Shown: positions 53,864 to 63,250, counted from the first letter of the stretch. The stretch: DNA of 64,000 nt from Planctomycetota bacterium (GCA_016125255.1 WGMD01000017.1:62001-126000), one strand, 5' to 3'. A program made the numbers and translations. Notes: generated from the letters alone by a model not told the origin.

Positions 53864-54259
53864 TCAATTGCGAAGCGCTTGTATCACTGTGGCAACGGTC
53901 GAAATGGTCGTGGCAATCACGAGAATGAGGCTGAGCCACCACATCCGCCGACTCATTTGATCATTTGATTCGGCGGCCCGATTCAAAGCTAGCGTGTGTC
54001 TATCCAGCCCATCGCAAATTGCCTGCGCACTCCGAAGATGCACAAGCGTCGGATACTCAGTTGTTGGCGGCTGCATGTGCGCGAATGCATCGAGATCGTT
54101 GATGCCGACATCGTACATGCCGTTATCTGCAGCGCTTTCCCTCCGCTGCTTACGAAGAAGCTCGACGCGTGTTGCTGTGTCATTGGCTTTCATATCTATT
54201 CGCTGTACCAAAGTTGTGAACACTTGATTCATCAATACGTTATCGTCCGCGTAAATCAT
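53864..54259 (-). CDS. AT-richer hypothetical protein with C-terminal membrane helix
   Basis: 131 residues from the ATG at 54257-54259 (a GTG at 54269-54271 is possible, or the ATG nine codons further in). Soluble helical N-terminal part (VFTTLVQRIDMKANDTATRVELLRK) and a region of HAFAHMQPPTTEY type, ending in one membrane helix (MWWLSLILVIATTISTVATVI). No ribosome-binding site is strong. AT-rich codons match its partner. Tail-anchored proteins of this size often accompany soluble partners in small membrane-acting defence or toxin systems, but no known family is seen. Confidence 0.55.
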   Translation of the reverse strand: MIYADDNVLMNQVFTTLVQRIDMKANDTATRVELLRKQRRESAADNGMYDVGINDLDAFAHMQPPTTEYPTLVHLRSAQAICDGLDRHTLALNRAAESNDQMSRRMWWLSLILVIATTISTVATVIQALRN

Positions 54260-54283
54260 CGCGCACGTCACAACCGCGCGCCA

Positions 54284-54301
54284 CCCCCGGGTCGCCGGGG
54301 G
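54284..54301 (-). terminator. GC hairpin after dcd
   Basis: CCCCCGG and CCGGGGG (54284-54301) pair closely, nine bases past the dcd stop on the minus strand. No T run follows, so it may only pause transcription, or be another repeat unit. Confidence 0.4.
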
Positions 54302-54310
54302 ATCGAATCA

Positions 54311-54883
54311 TCAATCCACCTTCGGCAATGTGAGCCCCGATTGGTCCTGGTACTTGCCGCGTTTGTCGGCGTAGCTGACGGCGCAGGTGCGGTCGCCTTT
54401 TAAGAAGAGCATCTGAGCGATGCCTTCGTTGGCGTAAATCTTCGCAGGCAGCGGCGTCGTGTTGCTGATTTCGATCGTCACCTTGCCGCGCCATTCGGGT
54501 TCGAGGGGCGTGACGTTGACGATGATCCCGCAGCGGGCGTAGGTGCTCTTGCCGACGCAGACGATCAGCACATCGCGCGGCACGGCGAAGGTCTCGACCG
54601 TCTCGCACAAGGCGAAGCTGTTGGGCGGGATGATCACATGGTCCTTGCCGGTGATGGACGTGTCGACGGTGACGAACATGTCGTCGCCGAAGTTCTTGGG
54701 GTCGACGATCGCCATGCCGCCGGTCGGGTGGGCATTGGTGAAGATTTTGAAGACGGTGCCGACGCGGACGTCGTAGCCGTAGCTGGAGACCCCGTAGCTG
54801 ACCTTGCCCGGCCGCTTGACGTTGTCCTCGAAGGGCTCGATGGAAACGAGTTCCCGAATCTGCGTATCACACAAAACGCCCAT
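54311..54883 (-). CDS. dcd: dCTP deaminase
   Basis: 190 residues from the ATG at 54881-54883. Converts dCTP to dUTP, the first step to dTMP. Family landmarks are [13 protein letters not shown], the [13 protein letters not shown] core, the catalytic Arg/Glu region [43 protein letters not shown], and QMLFLKGD. Size is normal (about 190). No dut-like bifunctional insert is visible. It sits 2.2 kb from nrdJ on the same strand, giving a nucleotide-supply neighbourhood. Upstream is a possible structured leader. Confidence 0.95.
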   Translation of the reverse strand: MGVLCDTQIRELVSIEPFEDNVKRPGKVSYGVSSYGYDVRVGTVFKIFTNAHPTGGMAIVDPKNFGDDMFVTVDTSITGKDHVIIPPNSFALCETVETFAVPRDVLIVCVGKSTYARCGIIVNVTPLEPEWRGKVTIEISNTTPLPAKIYANEGIAQMLFLKGDRTCAVSYADKRGKYQDQSGLTLPKVD

Positions 54884-55058
54884 GCGACGGCTCCCTGATC
54901 TAGGCGTCCTACTACCAAATACACAGCGTCCTCGGTCCGGAGGGACCGCCGACACGGTGAATGTCCTGTGCGACCCGAATGCCTGAGAAACGTGGCCCAC
55001 CAAGGCCTGCTGCTTCGGGTCAACAGAGGCATCTTATCACTATATCTTGCGGTTGCAA
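54884..55058 (-). other. Possible structured leader and promoter of dcd
   Basis: Minus strand: -35 TTGCAA (55053-55058) is 16 bases from -10 TAAGAT (55031-55036). The predicted transcript of about 145 bases before the dcd ATG can form an eight-pair stem GACCCGAA/TTCGGGTC (55014-55021 with 54972-54979) enclosing a GGCC/GGCC hairpin, and a six-pair hairpin CGGTCC/GGACCG (54933-54948). It does not match a riboswitch or 6S RNA that I can recognise. Confidence 0.45.
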
Positions 55059-55090
55059 GGTTCTCCTTCACAAAATATGGGGGCCTAATC

Positions 55091-55210
55091 TGTGGATAAG
55101 TGTGTAAGTTTCCGATGAGCGGGGGCTTAGCCGCCGAAAAATTTTTCTGATTGCACGTTCTGTCCACCACATCCGGCGTGTTAGCGCCAGATCACGACAA
55201 CTTATCCACA
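55091..55210. promoter_or_regulatory. Two perfect DnaA boxes in inverted orientation
   Basis: TTATCCACA is found on the minus strand at 55091-55099 and on the plus strand at 55202-55210, the E. coli consensus in both. Between them lies the AT-rich palindrome GAAAAATTTTTC (55137-55148). The flanks share ATATGGGGG near each box (55075-55083 and 55213-55220). It lies between dcd and ftsK, so DnaA may regulate these genes, or it may be part of an origin. Confidence 0.6.
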
Positions 55211-55246
55211 ACATATGGGGGGAGCAGGAACGACTCGGTTGATCGG

Positions 55247-55274
55247 AGGCGTGGGGACTTAAGTCCCCACGCCT
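55247..55274. repeat. AGGCGTGGGGACTT palindrome, copy 3
   Basis: Perfect 28-base palindrome of 14-base arms (AGGCGTGGGGACTT and its complement), the best member of the three-copy hairpin family (36344, 46102). Confidence 0.85.
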
Positions 55275-55354
55275 CGGGGTTTGGCGGCGCGCCTGAGATT
55301 GGCGCAAATCGTGCGTGAATGCCGATATCGGAGGTCTAAGGAGGCAGGCGCGCC

Positions 55355-58126
55355 GTGAAGAGCCGAAGCACAAAGAAGAAGAATACGAAGTCCGTGGCGG
55401 AACCCGTTTCGATGATCAAGCGGGTCGGGTGGTTAGTTTTGGCGGGGGTGTGGTTGTTGACGGTGGCGTCGCTGGTGAGCTATTCGCCGTTCGATCCGCC
55501 CTCGCACGCCGCCGCCCCGCTCAACGGGCAGCCGCACAACTGGTGCGGGTTCATCGGCGCGATGGTCGCCGACCAGCTTTACGTGATGTTCGGCATCGGT
55601 GTCTGGGTGCTGCTGGCCGGCGGTTTGGCGTACCTGATCGGTTGCGCAGCCGGTCGGAAGATCGGGCAGATGGAGATGCGGATCATCGGCGCGCTTGTCG
55701 CGGCCGTGAGCGTCAGCGGGTTCGCCGCCTTGCTTTCTCCCACGAGCGGTCCGCTGCCCGAGGGCGCGGGGGGGTTGCTCGCCATCGCCGCGGTTGATCA
55801 ACTTGTGCCGCGCTTCAATGTGCTGGGCACGATGGTGCTTTTGACGATGTGCTTTGGCGTGGGCGCGATGCTGGCGGCGGATCAGCTCATGATGGCCCTG
55901 CCGCGCGGCATCGCGGCGCTGATGCGCAAGCTGGCGGGGATCAACTGGCCCAAGCCGGTGCTGGTGGGCATGTTCCGCGGGATGCATATCCCGCGCCCGA
56001 CATGGGGCCGCGCGACCGAGCCAACCCAGCCGAAGGTGCGCGAGCATGATCTGGATGACAATCTCGACGACGCGGACGAGGACGATGATGACGATGAGGA
56101 GATTCCGATTCGTCGTTCGCAGACCAGCGCCCCGGCGAAGGACCTCGATGAAGAGGATCTGACCGCCGGCGATGATGATGACGATGACGACGCACAGGCC
56201 GAGGCGGACGAAGAAGCCCAGGCCGTCGCGGAGACCGCCGCAGACAAAACCTCCGGGAAAACGGAAGAAAAGACCGGCCCGCTCGATCCCGAAGCGCTCC
56301 GCGCCAAGATCAAGAAGCTGCCCATCACGTTCGCCAAGCCCACGCCCGCCGCCCCGGCCCTGGCGCCCAAGCAGGACTTGTCCGGCTACAAGTTTCCGCC
56401 GATGGACCTGCTCGCCGAACCCGAGTCCAACTTCACCGCCGAGATGGCCAAGATCGTCCGCGAGCAGGCCGAGATTCTCGAGCGCGCCCTTCAGACCTTC
56501 AAGATCGACGCCGAAGTCGTCGCCATCGACGCCGGCCCGGTCATTACGCTCTACGAAGTGCAGCTCGCCCCCGGAACGAAAGTCGCCCAGATCAGCGCCA
56601 TCGCCTCCGATGTGGCGCGCGAGCTGAAGGCGCAGAACATCCGCATCGTCCCCAACACCGCCGGCAAGTCCACCGTCGGCATCGAAGTCCCCAACCTCAT
56701 GAAGGAAAAGGTCCGCCTCAAGGAGCTGATGGCGCTCGGCGGGTCCGACACCTTCGAGAAGATGAACCTGCCGATGTTCCTCGGTAAGGATGCATCGGGC
56801 AATGCATTGATCGCCGACCTGGCCCAGATGCCGCACATGCTCATCGCCGGTACGACCGGCTCCGGCAAATCCATCTGCATCAACTCCATCGTGATGAGCT
56901 TCATGTACGCCCGCCGGCCCGATGAACTCAAGCTCGTGCTCGTCGATCCGAAGATGGTCGAAATGGCGCAGTTCCGCGACATCCCGCACCTGATGTGCCC
57001 GGTCGTCACCGAGATGGGCAAGGCGTCGGCGATTCTCGAATGGGCCGTCACCAAGATGGAGGAACGCTACGCGCTGCTCGCCGAGGCGGGCGTGCGCGAT
57101 ATCGACAGCTACAACAAGATGTCCTGGGACGATCTGAAGGACCGCTTCAGCCCCGAAACCCCCGAAGAAGAAGCGCAGATTCCGCGGAAGCTGCCTCGGC
57201 TCGTATTCATCATCGACGAACTGGCCGACCTGATGATGACGAACAAGGAAGTCGAGGGCTTCATTGTCCGCATCGCTCAGAAAGCCCGGGCCGTCGGCAT
57301 CCATCTGATCCTCGCCACGCAGCGTCCGCAGGCGAACGTCGTCACCGGCCTGATCAAATCGAACATGCCCTGCCGCATCGCCTTCAAAGTCTCGTCGGGC
57401 ATGGACAGCCGCATCGTCCTCGATCAGAAGGGCGCGGAACTGCTGCTCGGTCAGGGCGACATGCTCTTCCTCTCCCCGCGCACCAGCAAACTCATGCGGG
57501 CGCAGGGCACGCTCGTCGATGACTCGGAAGTGCGCGGGGCCGTCAAGTTCCTCAAGAACATCGCCAGCCAGTCCTTCGAGCCGCAGTTGGTGCAGCTCAA
57601 GGCCCCGGGCGCCGGCGGCGAACCGGAACTGGGCGAGCGCGATGAGCTGTTCGATCAGGCCGTGGAGATCGTGCTTGAGACGAAGCGCGGATCTGTGTCG
57701 CTGCTCCAGCGCCGCCTTGCGATCGGCTACGCCCGTGCCAGCCGGCTCATCGAAGAGATGGGCGCCGCCGGGATCATCGGCGAATACAAGGGCTCGCAGG
57801 CCCGCGAAGTGAACATCACCATCGAGGAATGGGAAGCGCTCAAGGAGCACGCCCAAGCCGAGGCGGCGGGCATGACCGAATCGCCCGAGGCCGCCGCTGC
57901 TGATGACGCTGCCACCGATACCGACACCGACGAGGAAGCCCAGCTCCGCGCCATCGCCGAGTCGGACACGCAGACGGAAGAAGACACCGACGACGACACC
58001 GAAGAAGAGCGCGAACTGGCCCGCATGGCCGAGTCGGACGATGACGATTCCGATGACGAGGAGGAAGTCGACGAGTACGAGTATGTTGAGGAAGAGGAAG
58101 ACGACGAAGAAGACGAAGCCCCCTGA
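55355..58126 (+). CDS. ftsK: DNA translocase FtsK/SpoIIIE
   Basis: 923 residues. ATP-driven DNA pump that clears chromosome termini from the division septum. I start at GTG 55355, ten bases after an AAGGAGG ribosome-binding site. About four N-terminal membrane helices (about 25-170) are followed by an acidic linker (about 225-330) of Asp/Glu runs, the alpha/beta motor domain with Walker A IAGTTGSGKSICINS, Walker B FIIDELADLMM, and a C-terminal gamma-like winged helix (SLLQRRLAIGYARASRLIEEMG). A long acidic tail (about 845-923) ends the protein. The acidic linker and tail are unusually long. It stands alone with a terminator after it. Confidence 0.95.
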   Translation: MKSRSTKKKNTKSVAEPVSMIKRVGWLVLAGVWLLTVASLVSYSPFDPPSHAAAPLNGQPHNWCGFIGAMVADQLYVMFGIGVWVLLAGGLAYLIGCAAGRKIGQMEMRIIGALVAAVSVSGFAALLSPTSGPLPEGAGGLLAIAAVDQLVPRFNVLGTMVLLTMCFGVGAMLAADQLMMALPRGIAALMRKLAGINWPKPVLVGMFRGMHIPRPTWGRATEPTQPKVREHDLDDNLDDADEDDDDDEEIPIRRSQTSAPAKDLDEEDLTAGDDDDDDDAQAEADEEAQAVAETAADKTSGKTEEKTGPLDPEALRAKIKKLPITFAKPTPAAPALAPKQDLSGYKFPPMDLLAEPESNFTAEMAKIVREQAEILERALQTFKIDAEVVAIDAGPVITLYEVQLAPGTKVAQISAIASDVARELKAQNIRIVPNTAGKSTVGIEVPNLMKEKVRLKELMALGGSDTFEKMNLPMFLGKDASGNALIADLAQMPHMLIAGTTGSGKSICINSIVMSFMYARRPDELKLVLVDPKMVEMAQFRDIPHLMCPVVTEMGKASAILEWAVTKMEERYALLAEAGVRDIDSYNKMSWDDLKDRFSPETPEEEAQIPRKLPRLVFIIDELADLMMTNKEVEGFIVRIAQKARAVGIHLILATQRPQANVVTGLIKSNMPCRIAFKVSSGMDSRIVLDQKGAELLLGQGDMLFLSPRTSKLMRAQGTLVDDSEVRGAVKFLKNIASQSFEPQLVQLKAPGAGGEPELGERDELFDQAVEIVLETKRGSVSLLQRRLAIGYARASRLIEEMGAAGIIGEYKGSQAREVNITIEEWEALKEHAQAEAAGMTESPEAAAADDAATDTDTDEEAQLRAIAESDTQTEEDTDDDTEEERELARMAESDDDDSDDEEEVDEYEYVEEEEDDEEDEAP

Positions 58127-58157
58127 CCCGCCCCGCACGCCCCTCATCAACCCCCGA

Positions 58158-58187
58158 AGCCCACGCTTTGAAAGCGTGGGCTTTTCA
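58158..58187. terminator. Hairpin terminator between ftsK and the lipoprotein gene
   Basis: AGCCCACGCTTT and AAAGCGTGGGCT (58158-58181) pair fully and are followed by TTTCATT on the plus strand, fitting an ftsK terminator. A half-copy CGCTTTGAAAGCGTGGGCTT recurs at 63231-63250, so it is also a repeat type. Confidence 0.75.
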
Positions 58188-61157
58188 TTCCGGCAGCGCG
58201 ATCGAAACGACATCGCCTTGGATCGCGACATAAATGCGGCGCGACATATTGTCGACCCACATCTGGTCGTTTGTGAAGCTCATATAGGGAATCGTCAACA
58301 CGGGATGGAAGTCGCCCGTGGCGGGGTTGAATCGGCCGATGATCATTTCGTCTTGGCTTATGTCGCCGCCTTTGTGGCTTGGGAGCGGCAAGTCGTGCTT
58401 TTTGGCCGCCCAGTATTCGCCTTTGCGTCCGGTCGGCTGCGGCACGAGGTGTACATCGCCAAAGGGGATCAAATCATCGGAGCGGCCAAACAGATCCACC
58501 TCCGCCAGCTCGCGCGGCGCCTTGTCGTCGAGTTGAAGATGTCCTTCCGTCAGCTTGTACCATGAGTTGCCGACCTGCACATGCACGTCCGACCCCATTG
58601 CCCAGACGGAGGCCACGTCGACTTTCAGATCGCTGTACACGACCGTGAAGTTTCCAACATATGCCGACGCCTTGTAGGTGACCTGCATCGGAGTGTCGAG
58701 AGCGAGGTCGAACATGCGGGAAGCCAGACGGCCGTAGACCGTGTATGCGGGTTCTTCGTGTTGCAGCGCGGTCATGGTGGCGGTGCGCCCGCCGCGGCGC
58801 GTCAGCCAGGTGAAGCCGCCGGGAAAACACAGGTTCGATTCGAAGTACGCCGGCAGTTCAAGCGCCCCGCTGTCTTCAAGCTCATGCTCGAATGATTGCA
58901 TCTCGCCCGCGAAGATATCACGATGATAGGTTCGGATGTCTTCGTCGATTTCGACCGATCCGCCTTGTGTGTTGCGCACAATCACGAGGACATCATGAAT
59001 GCGCCCGTGGCTCTCATCCCAGTTATTGTCCAGAAAGTAGGCGCGGGCGATGGTCGGGTCGTTTCTCACGCGTTCGCACAGATCCCGATAGTTTGGTTGC
59101 CATTGCTCGGGATGACGATGCGGCGCGATGTCGATACCGGGATACCCATTGACGCGGGGCCCCAGCAGCGGGATTTGGCCGGGATGCTGAGCAAACACCG
59201 CTTCGCGTGACGCCGGCGTGTCGAGCGCGACGAGATACATCTCCGCCGCGTCCACGAGTTGGCGATTCGACGACCGCATCCGCCTCGCCACGACATCCAC
59301 GTTCAGCGGCAATCGGATCAGCCGCGCCACCGCCAGCGATGCCGCCTGCATGGTCGTGTCGCCGTCGAGTACCCATTGGCGCAGCGCCTCGGCGTCATCG
59401 CAGATACCCGCCGCGATCGCGGCGGTCGCGCCGCCGGTCTGGCGCAACGCGGCGAGTTCGGCTCGGGCGTTCTTCACGTAGCGCGCCCGTTCCGCGAATA
59501 GATCCATGACGGTGTCGGCTTCGAGCGGCACGGATGCAATCGCGCAAATGACGAATCGATCAGCGGCAGGCGTATCCGTATGACGCAACCAGTTCAGCAG
59601 CGCGGTGGTCGCGGCTTGCGACATGTCGCGGTGATCGAGAAGGTGGCGCCCGACGATGTCGATCACGCCCGCCGGCGCGGGCAGAGCTTTTTCACCGGGT
59701 TCAAAGAGCGGATCAACAGATGGGTAGAACGCCCCGGCGATGACCCGTGCGCGTGACGGCGCATTGTCGCCTTTCGAAAACAGGTCAACGGAGTCGGTGT
59801 CCTTCGCCGCTTCGATGGCGTTCTCGATGATTCCCTGAGCGATCTGCCGGTCGCTGAACATGCCGCACCGAGCCAGCACGCGCGCCAGCGACGCATCGGG
59901 TTCCGCCTCGAATCGCCTGACCAGCGGAGCCGGGTCGAACGACTCGTTCATGGCCAGCAGCGCCTGCGCGACTTTCAACTGGGTTTGCGCGTCGTCCGTT
60001 CGATTCAACAGCGCTCGCAACGGAGCGACGGCTTCGGGAATGTGCACATGCGTCAATCCATCGATGAATTCATTGCGCCAGCCGGTGAGGAACGCATCGT
60101 CATCCAGCAGCGGAAGCATCGCACGCATCAGCGGCTCGCGCGAAGCGAGCGGGAGCGGCGGTGTCGAATTGCTGTCCGCGTCGTCTTCGGGGCCGCTGAA
60201 CATCGCGCGCCAGGGCGGCGGTTTGTTCAGAGGATCGGAAATATCCCACGGGAATCCCATCAGCATTGACTGAATCAGATAGCTGCGATGCTCGGCGTCG
60301 AGTTGCTCGAAGAGCGCGACGATGCGCGGCGTCCATCGCTTCGGGTCCGCCGCCAGCACGGCGCGAAGACTCGACGAATCGTGCTGGGCCAGATTCAAAA
60401 AGACCGCATCGGCATCGTCGATGGGCAGCTCGAAGAGGAATTGCACATCGAGCGCGTAACGATGAGCGGGATCGTCGAGCATCGCATGGCGAAGCGTTCG
60501 CGCCCGTTCGGCGTCGCCGCGATCGAGCGCGAGTTTGTAGCGCAGGCGGCGAGCTTCGCGATAGGGTTTGGCCGCCGTCGGCTCGATCGCAGCCAGCGTC
60601 CTTTCGGCGCGGGCCGGGTCCAGTTCGCAAAGCCGGCGCATGGCATGGACATCGGGATAGGACGGGTGAAACAGGTCGATGTCGCATGTTGGATCGCTGC
60701 CGTCGGCGAGGGCCGCCAGATCATCGAGCAGTTGGCCGCGGTAAGCCAGCGCAATTCGCAAAGACTTCACATCGGCGGCGCGAACGCCTTGGTGATGGGT
60801 GAACTGATGGTAGAGCGCGAGCAGCTTTTGCGACGTCGCGTCATCATCTGGCAGGAACTTGGCAAGATCGCCATCAAGCAGCAGATTCGGTTCAGCGAAC
60901 GCCGCCTCCGCAAGACGCCGCTGTGTCGCGGCCGAAGGCGCGGGTTGATCGTAGCCGAATGACCAGTACCCCAACAGCGCCTCGATCGGCGCATCATCCG
61001 GCGGCGGGGCGTCGGCGGGCCAGTGCCAGCCCAGATGTTCCCGCCATGTCGGCGCGGGGGCCCACGCATTGAGCATCGTGTCGATCAACTTCGTGTCGCG
61101 CTGCTCACAAGCCGGCAGGGCCAGAAGGCAGAGCAACATGAAATGGCGAGGTCGCAT
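58185..61157 (-). CDS. Large lipoprotein with helical repeats, function unknown
   Basis: 990 residues. The N-terminus MRPRHFMLLCLLALPACEQ has a clear lipobox (LPAC), so the mature protein is a lipoprotein. The body is mainly helical with about a dozen weak HEAT/TPR-like pairs (LAALADGS, ALDRGDAERARTLRHAML, RLIRLPLNVDVVARRMR), and the last 280 residues turn beta-rich (YFESNLCFPGGFTWLTRRGG, YKLTEGHLQLDDKAPRELAEVDLF). No enzyme motif is seen. It is convergent with ftsK. Its neighbours upstream on the other strand are divergent, so it is a single-gene unit. Confidence 0.75.
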   Translation of the reverse strand: MRPRHFMLLCLLALPACEQRDTKLIDTMLNAWAPAPTWREHLGWHWPADAPPPDDAPIEALLGYWSFGYDQPAPSAATQRRLAEAAFAEPNLLLDGDLAKFLPDDDATSQKLLALYHQFTHHQGVRAADVKSLRIALAYRGQLLDDLAALADGSDPTCDIDLFHPSYPDVHAMRRLCELDPARAERTLAAIEPTAAKPYREARRLRYKLALDRGDAERARTLRHAMLDDPAHRYALDVQFLFELPIDDADAVFLNLAQHDSSSLRAVLAADPKRWTPRIVALFEQLDAEHRSYLIQSMLMGFPWDISDPLNKPPPWRAMFSGPEDDADSNSTPPLPLASREPLMRAMLPLLDDDAFLTGWRNEFIDGLTHVHIPEAVAPLRALLNRTDDAQTQLKVAQALLAMNESFDPAPLVRRFEAEPDASLARVLARCGMFSDRQIAQGIIENAIEAAKDTDSVDLFSKGDNAPSRARVIAGAFYPSVDPLFEPGEKALPAPAGVIDIVGRHLLDHRDMSQAATTALLNWLRHTDTPAADRFVICAIASVPLEADTVMDLFAERARYVKNARAELAALRQTGGATAAIAAGICDDAEALRQWVLDGDTTMQAASLAVARLIRLPLNVDVVARRMRSSNRQLVDAAEMYLVALDTPASREAVFAQHPGQIPLLGPRVNGYPGIDIAPHRHPEQWQPNYRDLCERVRNDPTIARAYFLDNNWDESHGRIHDVLVIVRNTQGGSVEIDEDIRTYHRDIFAGEMQSFEHELEDSGALELPAYFESNLCFPGGFTWLTRRGGRTATMTALQHEEPAYTVYGRLASRMFDLALDTPMQVTYKASAYVGNFTVVYSDLKVDVASVWAMGSDVHVQVGNSWYKLTEGHLQLDDKAPRELAEVDLFGRSDDLIPFGDVHLVPQPTGRKGEYWAAKKHDLPLPSHKGGDISQDEMIIGRFNPATGDFHPVLTIPYMSFTNDQMWVDNMSRRIYVAIQGDVVSIALPE

Positions 61158-61340
61158 GGGGCCTCCGGAAGGGGGGATGGTGGATCATATCGGCCGCGGC
61201 AGGCCCCGGCGACACTTGTTTCATGGATGAATCGCGACGTCTGTATCGACGGGGCAAACCTCAGAAGGTTCGGGCGCGGGCCAATTTGGCAAATGGATTT
61301 CGCACCGGGATGATTCTTGAGCTATCTTTAGCGGCAGGAG

Positions 61341-63197
61341 ATGGCCATGCACGCGATTCGGAAAATGATGGGTCTTCTGGGGCTGTTGTGCGCCGTGTGC
61401 GTCGGGGCGGGGTGCGGCACGCATGAGCGGATGTTTCAGACGGATGTGCTTGTGTACGGGGGCACGCCCGGCGGAGTGGCGGCGGCGATCTCGGCGGCGC
61501 ATGCGGGGCGGCGCGTCATCCTTGTCGAGCCGTACGCGCGCGTCGGCGGGATGACGACCAACGGGCTTTCCCATACCGACTTCCGCACGTTCGAGTCGCT
61601 CACCGGATTCTTCCTGCGCATGACCGAGCGATGCGAAGCGGAGTATCGGCGAACGGACGGGGCGGATTCGCAAGCGGTGCGCGAGTGCATGCGGGGCACG
61701 CAATGCGAGCCGCATGTGTATCAGAAGGCGATCGACGACATGATCGGAGCCGAGCCGAACATCACCGTGCTCACGCAGCATCATCTGATGGGCGTGACGC
61801 TGCGGCGCAGCGGCGAGGACCCGTGGATGACGCATCTCAACGGCGCGCAGTTCGCCTCGCCGCAGGGACCGGCGGTGATCAGCGCGCATCAGTTCATCGA
61901 CGCCAGCTACGAAGGCGACCTGATGGCGCTGGCGGGCGTCGAGTACGCGCTGGGGCGCGAAGCGAAGGAAACCTACGGCGAATCGCTCGCGCCCGACAAG
62001 GCGGATGATCAGCTTCAGGGCTACAACTTCCGCATGTTCATGACGCAGGTCCCCGAGAACCGCGTCATGCCCGCCAAGCCGCCCGGCTACGACCGCGCGC
62101 AGTTCGTCGAGGTCCTACCGCTGCTCGAAGACGGGCGCATCGTGCGCGTGTTCGGCACGAGCAAGGCCATCTTCAAATCGCAGACGCCCCATCAACCGCA
62201 CGACAAGTACGACATCAACGACGTGTCCAAAAGCCCCGTGCGCCTGTCGATGCCGGGCGATCAGAACGACTGGGTCGAGGGCCATGCAGCCGTGCGTCAG
62301 CGCATCTTCGATCATCACATGAACTACGAACTGGGCCTGCTCTATTTTCTGCAGCACGATGCGGCCGTGCCCGCCAAGTCGCGCGACGAGGCGCTGACGT
62401 GGGGGTTGTGCCGCGATGAGTTTGCGGCGACGGGGTATGTGCCGGAGCAGCTTTACATCCGTGAAGCGCGGCGGATGCAGGGCGCTTACATCTACACGCA
62501 GAAAGACGTCGAGGCAGAACCGGGCGATGTGCGATCGAAGCTGCACACCGAGTCGATCGCCGCCGGCGACTACGGGCCCAATTGTCACGGCACATCGCAC
62601 GACGGGCCGCGCTTCGGCGGGGCGCACAGCGGCGAGTTCTATCAGAACGTCGCGCCGTATCAGATTCCCTACGGCGTGATCGTGCCCAAAAAATGCGAGA
62701 ATCTGCTCGTGCCGGTGGCGGCGTCGAGTTCACACGTCGGGCTTTGCACGCTGCGCTACGAGCCGATCTGGTCATCGCTCGGCGAAGCGGCGGGGCTCGC
62801 GGCGCACCTGGCCATGCAGGAGAAAATCCCGGTGCAACGCGTGAAAGTGCCCGCGCTTCAGGCGCTCCTGCACGCGGAGGGCTCGGCCACGATCTACATC
62901 AGCGATGTACCCCCGTCCTCGCCCGATTTCGCCATGACCCAATGGTGGGGCACGCTCGGCGGGTTCCATCATCTTGTCCCGCCCACTTCCCCGTACGGCA
63001 CGCGCGGCAAGAACATCGCCGGTCAGTACTACGAGGCCTTCCCGTTTCACGAAGCCAAGCTCGACGCTGCCCTCGATGACGCGACGCGGAAGTTGTGGAT
63101 CGCGATCGCGGAGCAGATGTACATGGACGTGAAGCCGCTGCAAAAGGCGGCGACGCGCCGCGACTTCATCGCCGCGGCATATGCCCAGAAGCGGTGA
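61341..63197 (+). CDS. FAD-dependent lipoprotein oxidoreductase
   Basis: 618 residues from the ATG at 61341. The signal ends in a lipobox (CVGAGCGTH), so the mature protein is anchored by Cys. An FAD-binding Rossmann motif VLVYGGTPGGVAAAISAAHAG is followed by VILVEPYARVGGMTTNGLSHTDF. The middle (FIDASYEGDLMALAGVEYALGREAKETYGE) and the C-terminal ENLLVPVAASSSHVGLCTLRYEP fit the FAD-dependent oxidoreductase family common in planctomycete sugar-degradation loci (PF12831). The electron donor and substrate are unknown. It lies 126 bases before a Gfo/Idh/MocA gene. Confidence 0.92.
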   Translation: MAMHAIRKMMGLLGLLCAVCVGAGCGTHERMFQTDVLVYGGTPGGVAAAISAAHAGRRVILVEPYARVGGMTTNGLSHTDFRTFESLTGFFLRMTERCEAEYRRTDGADSQAVRECMRGTQCEPHVYQKAIDDMIGAEPNITVLTQHHLMGVTLRRSGEDPWMTHLNGAQFASPQGPAVISAHQFIDASYEGDLMALAGVEYALGREAKETYGESLAPDKADDQLQGYNFRMFMTQVPENRVMPAKPPGYDRAQFVEVLPLLEDGRIVRVFGTSKAIFKSQTPHQPHDKYDINDVSKSPVRLSMPGDQNDWVEGHAAVRQRIFDHHMNYELGLLYFLQHDAAVPAKSRDEALTWGLCRDEFAATGYVPEQLYIREARRMQGAYIYTQKDVEAEPGDVRSKLHTESIAAGDYGPNCHGTSHDGPRFGGAHSGEFYQNVAPYQIPYGVIVPKKCENLLVPVAASSSHVGLCTLRYEPIWSSLGEAAGLAAHLAMQEKIPVQRVKVPALQALLHAEGSATIYISDVPPSSPDFAMTQWWGTLGGFHHLVPPTSPYGTRGKNIAGQYYEAFPFHEAKLDAALDDATRKLWIAIAEQMYMDVKPLQKAATRRDFIAAAYAQKR

Positions 63198-63230
63198 GGA
63201 TCTATTGCTGATGACGCAATCGGTGTCTCG

Positions 63231-63250
63231 CGCTTTGAAAGCGTGGGCTT
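63231..63250. repeat. Half copy of the GCCCACGCTTT hairpin unit
   Basis: CGCTTTGAAAGCGTGGGCTT repeats most of the unit at 58158-58181 but its left arm is cut short, leaving only the AAAGCG core paired. It lies between the two co-directional oxidoreductase genes. Confidence 0.6.

Noticed and set aside
54884-55058. 6S or SRP RNA
   Set aside because: The stems found do not form the closing stem and central bubble of 6S RNA, and the SRP GGAAG-type loop is absent.
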